From NCBI GenBank assembly GCA_020081605.1, contig JAHREC010000018.1:3782001-3846000 (forward strand): 64,000 nt of DNA, read 5' to 3'. Below, piece by piece: positions 1 through 9,476 of the stretch (its first letter is position 1; each line of letters begins with the position of its first letter). The notes beneath the pieces are model-generated. The model was not told the DNA's origin, searched no databases, and worked only from the letters and a program-made list of their open reading frames with translations. The translations under genes were made by a program, and so were the position numbers. This stretch comes from Albifimbria verrucaria (Eukaryota > Ascomycota > Sordariomycetes > Hypocreales > Stachybotryaceae).

Positions 1-84
1 CATTCCTTCTTCCTTGCTTTCCTCCCGCACCACGGCGCGCGCTTCGACCGGACCTCCCTCTGCACATCGACTTGCCGAGGCACG

Positions 85-1088
85 ATGGCGTTGTCCATTG
101 ATACGTTGAAGGTGCGCCTTTACCTGCGCCATCGCTCCCACAGCCCCGAGACTAATTCAAGCCGTGTGTTTCTGTCCTGCAGAAGTCGCTGGAGCAGATT
201 ATTCTAGATCCGCGGTATCATGAGCTGCTGTCGCTGGTCAAGACGGCGCGCAATGGTGCTGTCTACGGCACCAAGGTGCGGTTTCCGCATGCTCTCGTGT
301 GAGTGCCCTCAATTCAGGCCGAAGAGGTTGTTGCGTGTGGTGCTAACTGAAATTTGCAGCATGATCTTCCTCTTCCGCTCAGGAACGTACGTGACTACCT
401 CCCAGACCCGAACCTACAGATGCCGAGCCCTTGACGACCGCTTGCCGACCCCGCGGCTGTCCCGATTGACGATGTCATAATGCTAATGCGAATGGGTATC
501 ATATAGGCTGAGGAGAAGGTTGGACTGGTATTGAGAGCGACGCGACACCATGCCAGCAACCTCGCACGCTTCGCGACTATCTACAAGCTGACCATGTTGG
601 CACTGAAGTACTACGGCCCGACGCCAGGAAAAGAGGGTCAGTTTACTTCTCCTTATCCTCTCCCATAGATATACTCTTGTTGTGTAGGCTAACCTCCTGC
701 GCTTCCTACAGGCCCATACGACTCCTTCTTTGCCGGACTGCTCGGCGGTTACTTCGTCTTCGGCGGACGCTCGAAGCGCACCGGCCGCATCTCGTCGGTC
801 AACCAGCAGATCGTCATTTACGTCTTTGCGCGCGTTGTCCTGGCCCTCGCGCGCATTGCCGTTAAGCCCGGTCACGGCCTGCCCGTCGTCTCTGGCGAGC
901 CCTGGCACTCGCGCATCAACTACTATGCCTGGCCCGCGTTCGCTTCTCTGTCGTGGGCCTCGGTTATGCTGCTCTTCCGTTACCACCCGGAGGAGCTGCA
1001 GTCCAGCCTACGGAGCAGCATGACGTACATCTACAAGGACTGCAACAACTGGGACTCGCTACGGACGTTCATCTGGCATAACAAATAG
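85..1088 (+). CDS. PXMP4: Peroxisomal membrane protein 4 (PXMP4/PMP24 family)
   Basis: Five exons, 85-111, 183-298, 360-390, 507-636 and 712-1088, total exactly 227 codons (226 aa). The product fits the PXMP4/PMP24 branch of the Tim17/Tim22/Tim23-like membrane proteins. The conserved core is ARNGAVYGTKVRFPHALVMI followed by FLFRSGT, then RHHASNLARF and a Gly-rich stretch (FAGLLGGYFVFGGRSK) typical of these hairpin-forming helices. The protein should be integral to the peroxisomal membrane; its biochemical role is not established in the family. The exon 3 donor at 391 (GTGACT) was chosen over the GT at 387 because only it keeps frame into exon 4. No frame errors are present. The gene ends 341 nt from the convergent mannosyltransferase gene. 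Family is confident; start is the first ATG. Confidence 0.9.
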
Positions 1089-1429
1089 AGGGGTGGAAGC
1101 ATTTTTGGATCAAGGACTAGAGAATGGATGATGCCGACTCGGTTCATGCTCGGTAACAGAGCAGTTCGTTCCCCGTTTCGAACATTTAGAGAGGAGGTGG
1201 CAGCATTTACGGTTGCAGGCCTGAGCGGCACACAGAAAGAAAGGCCAGGCGTTCCAAGGGATTTGACTTGTCTGTGCATCATTGCTTGAGTTTGTTGTTG
1301 GTTCAGCTCCTTTCGGAGATGCCGTATCATAGTAGCATGAAACTTTGTCACGCTTATGGAAGACACGACACGGTTTTGAATATATTTACATTGATCATGA
1401 CTTCGTACTATGTCTACACCTAAAGGCCT
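1089..1429. other. Intergenic, between two convergent genes
   Basis: Tail-to-tail spacer holding the 3' untranslated regions of the PXMP4-like gene and the mannosyltransferase gene. ORFs here show no family resemblance and no RNA gene was seen. Confidence 0.6.
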
Positions 1430-2748
1430 CTAGATGTGTGTCCAGCCATCTAGTCCCACTATTTGCATATCGTCAATCAGACACGGGAGGCCGACCTTGC
1501 TCTCCTCCGAGTTGATTGTGTGTGTCTCGGCAAACCAGTCTTGGAATCTCGAGCGCACAAGAGCCTCGGCATCAAAGACGGCTTGCACCCCACCTCTCCA
1601 GCGCACGACGCGGTTCACCCATGAACCTACCAGCGTGCCTGCGAAACCGGGATAGCGATGTGCCCGATCTGCGAAGTGCGCTGTCCGAGGCGTCTTGCCA
1701 GGCGCGACGCGGACGTGGGAGTTTAACCACACGCCTTGCGACGCGCTCAACGGGTTGTCGGCGTGTATAAGACAGCGCTCGGAAGCCTCGACGCGGCGAT
1801 GAGCAAGGTCGTCGGAGACGCTGCGGAACCGGAGCGGGGATCGGCATAGAAGGGAGCGGACTGGAATGCGACGAGGCCGTTCCAGCAGGAGTATACACGG
1901 ATGGGCAAGCCGGATTTGACGGCCGAGAGGACCGTCGGGGACAAGAACCACGGCCAGAAGGACGATACCGGAGGCTGGCCCTTGTCATCTCGGAGAGCGG
2001 ACGTATCTTGCAGGCGGACAGCGTCGCCGGCATCGATCGAACAGGCGGCGGCGTATTCTCCGTTGCGAGTGTTGAGGACATCTATAGCATCTTGGGCTTT
2101 GAAGACGACATCGTCGATCCAGAGAACCCGGTCGAAGAGCTTGCCCTTGGCGGCCAGCGCCATGAGCGGCTCCATGGCCTGGTTTCGGCCCCACGCAAGA
2201 TGAGGTATGCGCCGCATATCGGCCTTGGTATCGTTGTGATGCCAGACCCAGCCCGCCCGGTGCTCTCCGACGGCCGGCTTGTCGCGGGTCTGATCGGCGA
2301 GCTGCCATCCGGTCGGGCCCAGATGGACGGTGTTTGGGACGCCGAGGCGGTCGAGTCGGTTCGTCAACTGGCGCAGCTCGAGTCTCGTAGCGTCATGTGA
2401 GCCGGCCTCGACGAGGGAGACATGGACATTATCATGGCCGAGGCGGTCGACGAGGGAAACTAGGCTGTCGCTCCAGGAATGGTGCAGGAGTGGCGCTGTA
2501 TCTGTATGAAGCGCCGCGATGAAGACGGTCTGATACGGGGAGACGGAGGAGCGACACTACGTGCAGGGTGAGGATTATGGGCGGATACGACGGGAGGACG
2601 GCGAGCTAGAAGGACGACGGTATCGATGAGGAAGACGAGAGCAAGGAGGAGGATGGCTCGGCAGAACGTCGAGGACCTCCTGAGCCGCCGGGGAGGGACT
2701 GGCCCAGGAGCATATTGCGCGTGGAGAAAGAGAGGGCGGAGAGGTCAT
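1430..2748 (-). CDS. CAP59/CMT1-type alpha-1,3-mannosyltransferase (GT69), frame-broken
   Basis: Resembles the fungal CAP59/CMT1 family (GT69), Golgi type II glycosyltransferases that add alpha-1,3-mannose. A hydrophobic helix (ILLLALVFLIDTVVLLA, about 2660-2600) is followed by VFIAALHTD, VSLVEAGSHDATRLELRQL, IPHLAWGRNQAMEPL, the DXD-like FDRVLWIDDVVF, and ECCLIHADNP-like SERCLIHADNPLSASQGVWL. Reading continuously needs one missing base near 2537-2540 and one near 1836-1839; both are G runs of four on the + strand. An alternative to the first break is a 59-nt intron ending CAG before ACCGTCTTC. The N-terminus is not settled: ATG at 2748 reaches the helix frame only if one extra base lies between. 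Likely sequencing errors rather than decay, but a pseudogene cannot be excluded. Confidence 0.72.
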
Positions 2749-3570
2749 ATCATGGCTCCAAGCATGAGACAGCACGGCGTCATCACGATGGACGAGTTAT
2801 GGGAGGATTAACTTTTAGGACGCCATCCACATTGAGGATAGATTCAAGAAGCAACGACGACAGCAGCAGCAGTCTAGTGGCTTCAGAACCAAACAAGCGA
2901 GCAGCGAGCAGCAAGCAGCTAGGGACCCGCCGAGCCCGAATCCAAGGCCGGAGCTGGTTCGCTCTGCTTTGCCTTGCGTTAGCGATGCCGACAGATCCGG
3001 AAGCGTGGCTGCTGTAGCGCTGCCTGATTCAGCATGGTGGGACGGGCCCGTCCGCCATCGTGGGCCAGGGCGGTGCAGACGAGCTATACGCCGTATTGTC
3101 ACGTATACGAGAAAGCAGGGAAGAAAATATGTGTGGAAGGAGGATTTGACATGATGTTCTGGAGCGTTGTGGGAAGAAATATCTGGCGGGGATCTACATT
3201 GAGTCGGGTATTACCGCATTGGGCGGTGATGTTGAATTAAAGAGCATGGGCAGTTACACAACGGCCAGGTTTGGTGTGCATGACATTAATAGCCTAAATT
3301 TACTAATACAAGTGATAATCTGTGTACGGTAACATTAGCCAAACGAACAATGTTTATCTTGATCATGAGTTTCAAGTAGACCGTGAGCTGATGCCTTCTG
3401 CTGGTAATCCGTGTTTTGGCGCTTGCATTTGCCCGCTGGTTTAACATGAGTAGTAGAGTTAAGAATCCTTATAGGAATAGCAAGGCATAGCTGAACTCTG
3501 AAACAAGGGACTATCTAAATGGAGCATTAGTAAAGTTCCATTCATATATAGTGTTCAAATTATATAAAAG

Positions 3571-3620
3571 ATCTCGGACAACGATCGGCCTGTTGTAACT
3601 TGTAACTATTTGTCCGAGAT
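3571..3620. repeat. Inverted repeat, 11-bp arms
   Basis: ATCTCGGACAA at 3571-3581 pairs perfectly with TTGTCCGAGAT at 3610-3620 across a 28-nt loop. It sits in AT-rich noncoding DNA. It could be a fragment of a small inverted-repeat element or chance; no target-site duplication was seen. Confidence 0.6.
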
Positions 3621-4240
3621 ACTGCCATGGGGTCACAATTGATTATCAGGCAATCAGCAGATGTGCATTTTCATGTTTAAGAAGGATCGATCCCTTTCGT
3701 CACGTAGTGTTTCGTCTCGCCGGCGGCGCCTTATGTATCCCCAAGCCCGGATATGAGACGTCTTGAACGGAGCGTTTATGTCGGTAGTAGTCGGGATCAA
3801 GTATCTGAAGCGTCTTTCAAGTAGAATCCAAGCCCCCATCCTCATCATTCTCCTACTTCCAATCTTTATATAGTATCGTTAATAGTCAACTCGGCATTGT
3901 GTTTCGCGGGAAAGTGACTTCCCAATGGTCCCTTATGCTGTATATGATGTAGATGCTGCATATTGCGCCCCGGTAATACTAGGATGTCTGGTTATCAACA
4001 ACCATGGCGCAGCGTGTCTACACACCGATGACTCGCCATGATATCGGTCAGTGAAACGAGATGACTTGCCATATGGTTCAATGTACGAGCGCGTTCTCTT
4101 CTCCTTGTTCGCGTCCCTACACTACATTACTGATAGTCAACAGCTATTCACGTTGGTAGTGTCTCTAACTGAGGAGCGAAAGCTCCGCAGAGGCCCGTAG
4201 TGTTTCGTTGTGTCATGCTATGCTTGCATTTGTCACCAGC

Positions 4241-4262
4241 ACGCCTCCATAAAGCGAGGCGT
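4241..4262. repeat. Small hairpin-capable inverted repeat
   Basis: ACGCCTC (4241-4247) and GAGGCGT (4256-4262) are perfect reverse complements with an 8-nt loop. Just upstream, GGAGC-GAAA-GCTCC (4173-4186) is a 5-bp stem with a GNRA-type loop. No coding context; function unknown. Confidence 0.45.
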
Positions 4263-4933
4263 CTGGAATTTGCAGGCTGACGTCCGAACAAGTCGGCTTG
4301 CGTGGAAAGCCTGCGAAGGACACCTAAGAAGTATTTAGCCTACCGACGACCTGCCAGGACGTTTGCCCGTGGATAGCTCTTTCTTGGAAACTATCTGGAA
4401 CCCCGCCACTGCTACGCATTGTTTTGGGCCGGAGTAGTTGGGCCAGTATAAGCTAGAGTGTGGCGACATCTGAAACAGGCGGTTTAAACAGACTGCCGTT
4501 GTGAAGCGCACAGCGATTATTTCAGAGAATGTACATTCTAAGTGGTCCACTGGATTTCTCAGACTGGACGTACCTGGAACCAGGTTTTTCAGTGCATCTC
4601 TTGTCTCGATCTAGGTTCTTACTAGATAATATAGCTGCCATATTTCCATGATGTTGTTTCAAATGTCATATATTCATTCGCGATAGAGTATATGAAGTCG
4701 GCCTCTTTACGGATAATATTTTGTTCAAAACTAAAACTATGACTAATATAGAATTAAAGGATAACTATATACTAGATTAAGTTGGATACTATAGGTAAGA
4801 TGATTGTTTAAATAGCAGGAGCTCTTAATCTAATATATAGAAACTGCACTTACTTTTTCTAACATTATTTCTCTAAATATCCAGGAACTATAATCTGAAT
4901 ACAATACCTATATACTTTTGCTCTTACTATACA

Positions 4934-5627
4934 ATGAGATTTACTTTGATCTTATTCATCTCTCTAAGTCTCATCGTTGGGAACTACGCACTTATACCAT
5001 CCAACTGCAACCAAGACTCGGACTGTTCCGAAGATGTTTGTGTGCCATTCACAGCATCAGCACATAACCAAAAGCAATCGATTAAATACTGTGGGCACTC
5101 AGTAGGCTCGTGTGGTCAATTGTGTCTTCCGCTTCTCAATATGAGATGCTATAACGGAACTTGTTATAGTATTCTTGGAAATAAATCTCTAGGAGATAAA
5201 TGTTCGTCCTCCGTGGGGAGTGTGGCTACCAGCTGAGCTGCTTCAGGCAAAAATGCACAGGCAATATTGGTGCGCCTTGTAACGGGACGTCCGACTGCTT
5301 GACTACCAGTACCTGCGTGAATAGTCGTTGTTTTCGTCCCTTCCTCGAAGGGGAGAAGTGCGAGGCCCAAGATCAATGCCGAGCACCGCTATTCTGCCGG
5401 AACGGAGTTTGTGCCCATATACTGAAGAACAATGGCGAGAGCTGCAATAAGGATGCCGATTGCAAATCAGACCATTGCCCGAACGGCAAATGTGAAACAT
5501 ATAGCAGGGGCAATGCACAAATGATAGTGATTGTAGGAGCAACGAATGGTGTTATGCTGGCGGCCGATGTTGCCAGATGAATACACCCAAAGATGCGCCC
5601 TGCAGATCTGGCAAGATTAGAACTTAG
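4934..5627 (+). CDS. Secreted cysteine-rich modular protein, frame-broken
   Basis: Starts MRFTLILFISLSLIVGNYA, a clear signal peptide. After it come repeated small Cys modules built on C-x(3-6)-D-C-x(4-6)-C: CNQDSDCSEDVC, CNGTSDCLTTSTC, CEAQDQCRAPLFC, CNKDADCKSDHCPNGKC and, in a third frame, CTNDSDCRSNEWC. The repeats resemble Dickkopf-N/EGF-like extracellular Cys modules; no enzymatic function is suggested. The raw sequence needs two frame changes, each at a GGGG run that reads correctly as five G (5215-5218 and 5507-5510). With both, the gene is 231 codons ending TAG at 5625-5627, and the Cys pattern continues without interruption. It stands alone in AT-rich DNA. Likely extracellular; role unknown (possibly host or niche interaction, inference only). 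Confidence 0.75.
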
Positions 5628-6072
5628 GCGTGGGCCGAGTTACTATGCTCTCGATCATTTGAAGTTGACAAAGGATAGTAATATCTCTTATAGAAGACTT
5701 GAAAAACTTAAATAATAGTTTTAACAAGTTAGCATAAGATATATACTGTAACAATCTCCATTATATTCCCTTCAATCGCCAAGTAAAACCATGTGGGGGG
5801 CTTTGAACATTGGCATCTTAAGCTACCTACTCCTACTCGTACATGTACCCAAAGCTGCCTGTCTCACAGCTGTCTCGCGGCCAAGATCCACTGCCAGAAT
5901 TGCGGGAGCTACCCGCTAACCCGTTCTCCCCTGTAAGCCGAAGCCGTGCCCCTCCGTCAGGCTACAGCAACCTCCAACTAAATCCATCCAAACCATACTT
6001 ATCTCTACCTCGAGCTACCACCCAGCTTTCATAGCCATCTCCGCCTCTTTCCTCCCCTCGGATTCGACAACC
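5628..6072. other. Intergenic, upstream of CSN4
   Basis: AT-rich to about 5770, then pyrimidine-rich toward the CSN4 start, as expected for a fungal 5' leader. No gene recognised. Confidence 0.5.
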
Positions 6073-7383
6073 ATGGCGCCAGACCCAAAGGTCCTAGAGG
6101 CCCTGCGCCGTGCAGAGACGGCCTCCGGCGACAAGGCGTCTGTCTACGAGTCCATCCTCGCTGATATCAAGACCCTCTCCTCCCCGGCCACTGCCGTCGA
6201 CGACCTCAACGCCATCGTCGATTCATTCTTCCCCAGAGCCTCGGCGTCGTCTCCACCCGATCCGTCCTATCCGCTTTCATCAACACCATCAAGCAGCTCG
6301 GCAACGACGACATGACCATCGACGTCGGCAACCGCACCCTGACCGTCCTCGCCAGCCAGCCGCCGTCTTTCCTCGACGCCTCTGCCACCATCCGCGAGCT
6401 CGTCGCCTCCGCCCACGAGAACAATGACGACTTCCTCGACGCGGCCAAGGCCCTTGCCGAGATCCCACTCGATAGCTCCCAGCGCAAGGTCTCGGACGAG
6501 GAGAAGGCACAGGTCTGGATCCGTATCGTCCGCAACTACCTCGAGGTCGACGACTCCACCGCTGCCGAGACGTACATCAATAAGCTCAAGAACATCATGC
6601 ACACCATCTCCAACCCGGACTTGAACCTGCACTTTGGCCTGTCCCAGGCCCGTATCCAAGATGCCAAGCGCGAGTTCTTGTCCGCCTCCCAGCGCTACCA
6701 CGAGATCAGCTTCTCCCTGCCATCGCCGAGGAAGAGCGCTTGCACACCCTTAGCATGGCCGTCAAGTGTGCCATTCTCGCCCCTGCCGGTCCCATGAGGA
6801 GCCGTACTCTTGGTCGTCTGTACAAGGATGAGCGGTCCGCCCAGCTGCCCGAGTTCGGCATCCTCGAGAAGATGTTCCTTGACCGCCTGCTATCGTCCGA
6901 GGAGGTCGATAAGTTCGCCGAAGGTCTGCAGCAGCATCAGTTGGCCACCACATCCGACGGCTCGACGGTTCTTCGCAAGGCTGTGGTGGAACACAATCTG
7001 CTCGGCGCCTCAAGGCTCTACAGCAACATCCGCTTCGAGGCCTTGGGCTCCTGTTGGGTTTGGACGCTGAAAAGGCCGAGGACACTACTGCACGCATGAT
7101 TGAGCAGGGCCGTCTGGTAGGCCGTATGGACCAGCTCGAGGGCATTGTCTGGTTCGAGGGAGGCGAAGCTTCTGGCGAGAAGGGCAGCGGCAGGGCAGAG
7201 GCCGTCATCGGTAAGGAGATGCGGCGATGGGACGCCAACGTTCAGAACTTGGCAGAGGAGGTGGAGAATGTCACCAACGTCATACAAAAAGAATTCCCTG
7301 TAAGACACCGCCCGATGCCCTTCGCATGCTTCCCGTACACTGACACCTTCTAGGATTTTGTCGCTGCAAATCTCGTTGTTTAG
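6073..7383 (+). CDS. CSN4: COP9 signalosome subunit 4, frame-broken
   Basis: CSN4 is a PCI-domain subunit of the COP9 signalosome, which removes Nedd8 from cullins. Recognisable family text includes [78 protein letters not shown] and [19 protein letters not shown], the last part of the PCI domain. The raw sequence needs three single missing bases: C run 6231-6234, C run 6715-6717 and G run 7045-7047. An intron at 7300-7353 leads to a short last exon ending DFVAANLVV. With the three bases the CDS is exactly 420 codons (419 aa), normal for CSN4. ATG at 6073 is the only sensible start. Convergent with the SGNH gene, 144 nt away. A conserved housekeeping gene broken three times argues for sequence error. 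Confidence 0.88.
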
Positions 7384-7527
7384 AGAGGACAAGCGTGTTG
7401 AGCATATGGCGTTGGACAGGCGCACAGGCGTTTCGATGGGATCTTACACTAGAGCATGGCCTAACAAAGGGCCAACAGCCATGGCCCAGGGGCTCCGAAT
7501 TGAAATACGAATGGTCAATGGCATTGA

Positions 7528-8592
7528 TCAGTCCAAGTCTTCCTTCCTCACTACTATGTATCCCTGACTGATATGTTTCGGATTCCCATCCTCTTCTTCA
7601 TACATCTGCTCCTCACGAGTCTTGGTGGGTGGTCGTGGTGGCTTCGGCGCTGCTATCCGTGACTGCTGTTCTTCTTCTTCATCTTCTTCCGCGAGGCACT
7701 CCAGCAAAGCATCGGCTACATGGTTCCCCATCCAATCGTACCCAGCCGGGGTCATGTGCAAACCGTCATCCCAGTACTTCTCTTGATCTTCCTTGGAAAG
7801 TGAGTGATAGGGTATTTTGACTCTTAGGTTGAAGGAGTGACTGTAGAAGTCATATGATTAGTAAGAAATAACTTTGTTGGATGGGGAGGATGCTCTTGAT
7901 GGAGCCACTGATTGGAACCAGAGGGTCGATGTAGGCGACTTACTAGTTACGGTCCTCGTGTGATAGAATCATCTCATTGAGTATTGCTCTTCTTCTTTCC
8001 ACAGAAGCATTTCTCGAGTAACATTCAGGCACAGTCAAGGCAAGAACCTTGCTGTTCCTCGACAGCGGAATGTCCCAGGCTTTCTCTAATGCTGCAAAGA
8101 TCCTCTCAGACTCGATGCCGTACCCGAGATCGCTAATGGCAGAAGGAGTGTCAGTATGACGGCAGCTTGTAAGACATGTTGGTTTAATGATGGTGCTTAC
8201 TTTGTGCCGGCCAATACAATCACCCAGTCAAACCAGCGCTTGTCACCTAGGGAGTGGAAAGACGTAGTGTCAGTAGGCTCAGATGCAGTGTCGAGATATT
8301 CGAAGGAGCGAGGCTATACATGGGAGGACGAATAGCTCATGGCCCGTTGGCAAAAGTGAATATACTCACATTCCGTCTGTAACCTAGTAGCGAACCTCGA
8401 AAAGGAGGCAACGTCGCCGCTCAAGCCATTAGTGATGACCTCCAGCTTAGTATGGGGCAGCGCCTGGGCGAGCCGCTCCTTGAGCTTGATGGAATACGGA
8501 TGCGCCAGCTGGCCACCGTTGCTGTAGCCCCAGGTGAGCGAGTCGCCGAAGCACAGCACGCGCAGGGACTTGTTCTTGGCCGGAGCAGCCAT
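7528..8592 (-). CDS. SGNH/GDSL-type esterase
   Basis: Four exons (8592-8370, 8246-8201, 8132-7944, 7840-7528) give exactly 257 codons with no frame error. All SGNH blocks are present: LCFGDSLTWGY (nucleophile Ser, block I), NGLSGD (Gly, block II), WVIVLAGTNDLG (Asn, block III, spliced across intron 2), and DGLHMTPAGYDWMG (Asp-x-x-His, block V). The FGDSLTWG signature resembles the arylesterase/acyltransferase group. There is no signal peptide, so it is probably an intracellular esterase; the substrate is unknown. The C-terminal tail is acidic and then basic/proline-rich (ECLAEEDEEEEQQ to the end), unusual for the fold and likely disordered. Start is ATG at 8592. Confidence 0.9.
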
Positions 8593-9476
8593 GTGGGACA
8601 AAAATAGGGCTTGGTTGCTGATCTGCCGTTTGTATCAGAAGGCAGTTGTTCTCGTGTAAATGCGGAGGGTGTTTGGACAGGAGGGGTTGCTGCTAGTCCC
8701 CTTGGCCGTTGCTGGCTTTTGGTCGCCTGGAGCGGCGTTAATGGATGGGGATTGCTGCAGCTGTAAGACAGATTGAGTTGGCGGCGCGAGATGCGGAAAG
8801 GCACGTCTCTTTGCGCCACTGAACGGACCTGGTTGGAGAAGCCGTCACAATGGCTTTTTCCCTTTCTTCTCTTTTCTTTTGCCAGGCAGAAGCTGCAAGA
8901 AGGAAAGAGAATGAAAGCGTTAGGCAGCAGCTGGATTTAAATGTGAGACGGAAGATTGGACACTTGCCCATCACCGAGCGTTAACAAATAAGGTAGCCCT
9001 TCTGAGCTACGGCTGATGTACATACAACCATGTGCAGTCGACCGCATTGGGCCATTTCCCATTTCCCATTGTAACTTACTCGACTATGCTCTGGCAGGCA
9101 TCGCATCTAATGTGCACGCTCCCCACTCCTGTGCGTTTTCGTTGAGCCTCCATTCAAGTCTAACGAGTGAAGTCTAGACACTACTTGCCTGTCTACTACC
9201 TCTTGTCACTGCATCGGGCCTACATTAGTCGACTCAAGGGTCGTTGCCATGTCGGGTTCTTGGGCGGCTTCACTTCGAAGTCACTGCTCTATGCTTGTTA
9301 AGACTGTGAGTATGTGTACGGTTGGTATTTCTACAATGCTGCCACGCCCTGTCCATAAATCATGAAAATTTGGTTGCCCAAGCCCTGCCTCTGTCTGCAG
9401 ACCGAACCCTGATTAACGCCAGCAAAGATGCATTTTAGCTGTGCCGTTGACAACCCTCCCTGTCAACCAGTTTAGT
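8593..9476. other. Intergenic, promoter side of the SGNH gene
   Basis: Lies upstream of the SGNH gene and downstream of RAD24. It includes a pyrimidine-rich stretch near 8853-8880. No convincing ORF or RNA gene. Confidence 0.5.

Larger units (their letters stand above)
2749..4933. other. Noncoding, partly AT-rich spacer
   Basis: The first 400 nt may be the 5' region of the mannosyltransferase gene. Beyond about 3240 the DNA becomes AT-rich, most strongly 4560-4930, and short ORFs show no known family. It contains an 11-bp inverted repeat (3571-3620) and two small hairpin-capable sites (4173-4186, 4241-4262). No RNA gene or transposon ORF was recognised. Confidence 0.5.

Noticed and set aside
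4560..5780. Transposon in the AT-rich block
   Set aside because: No transposase or reverse-transcriptase motif and no long terminal or inverted repeats were found.
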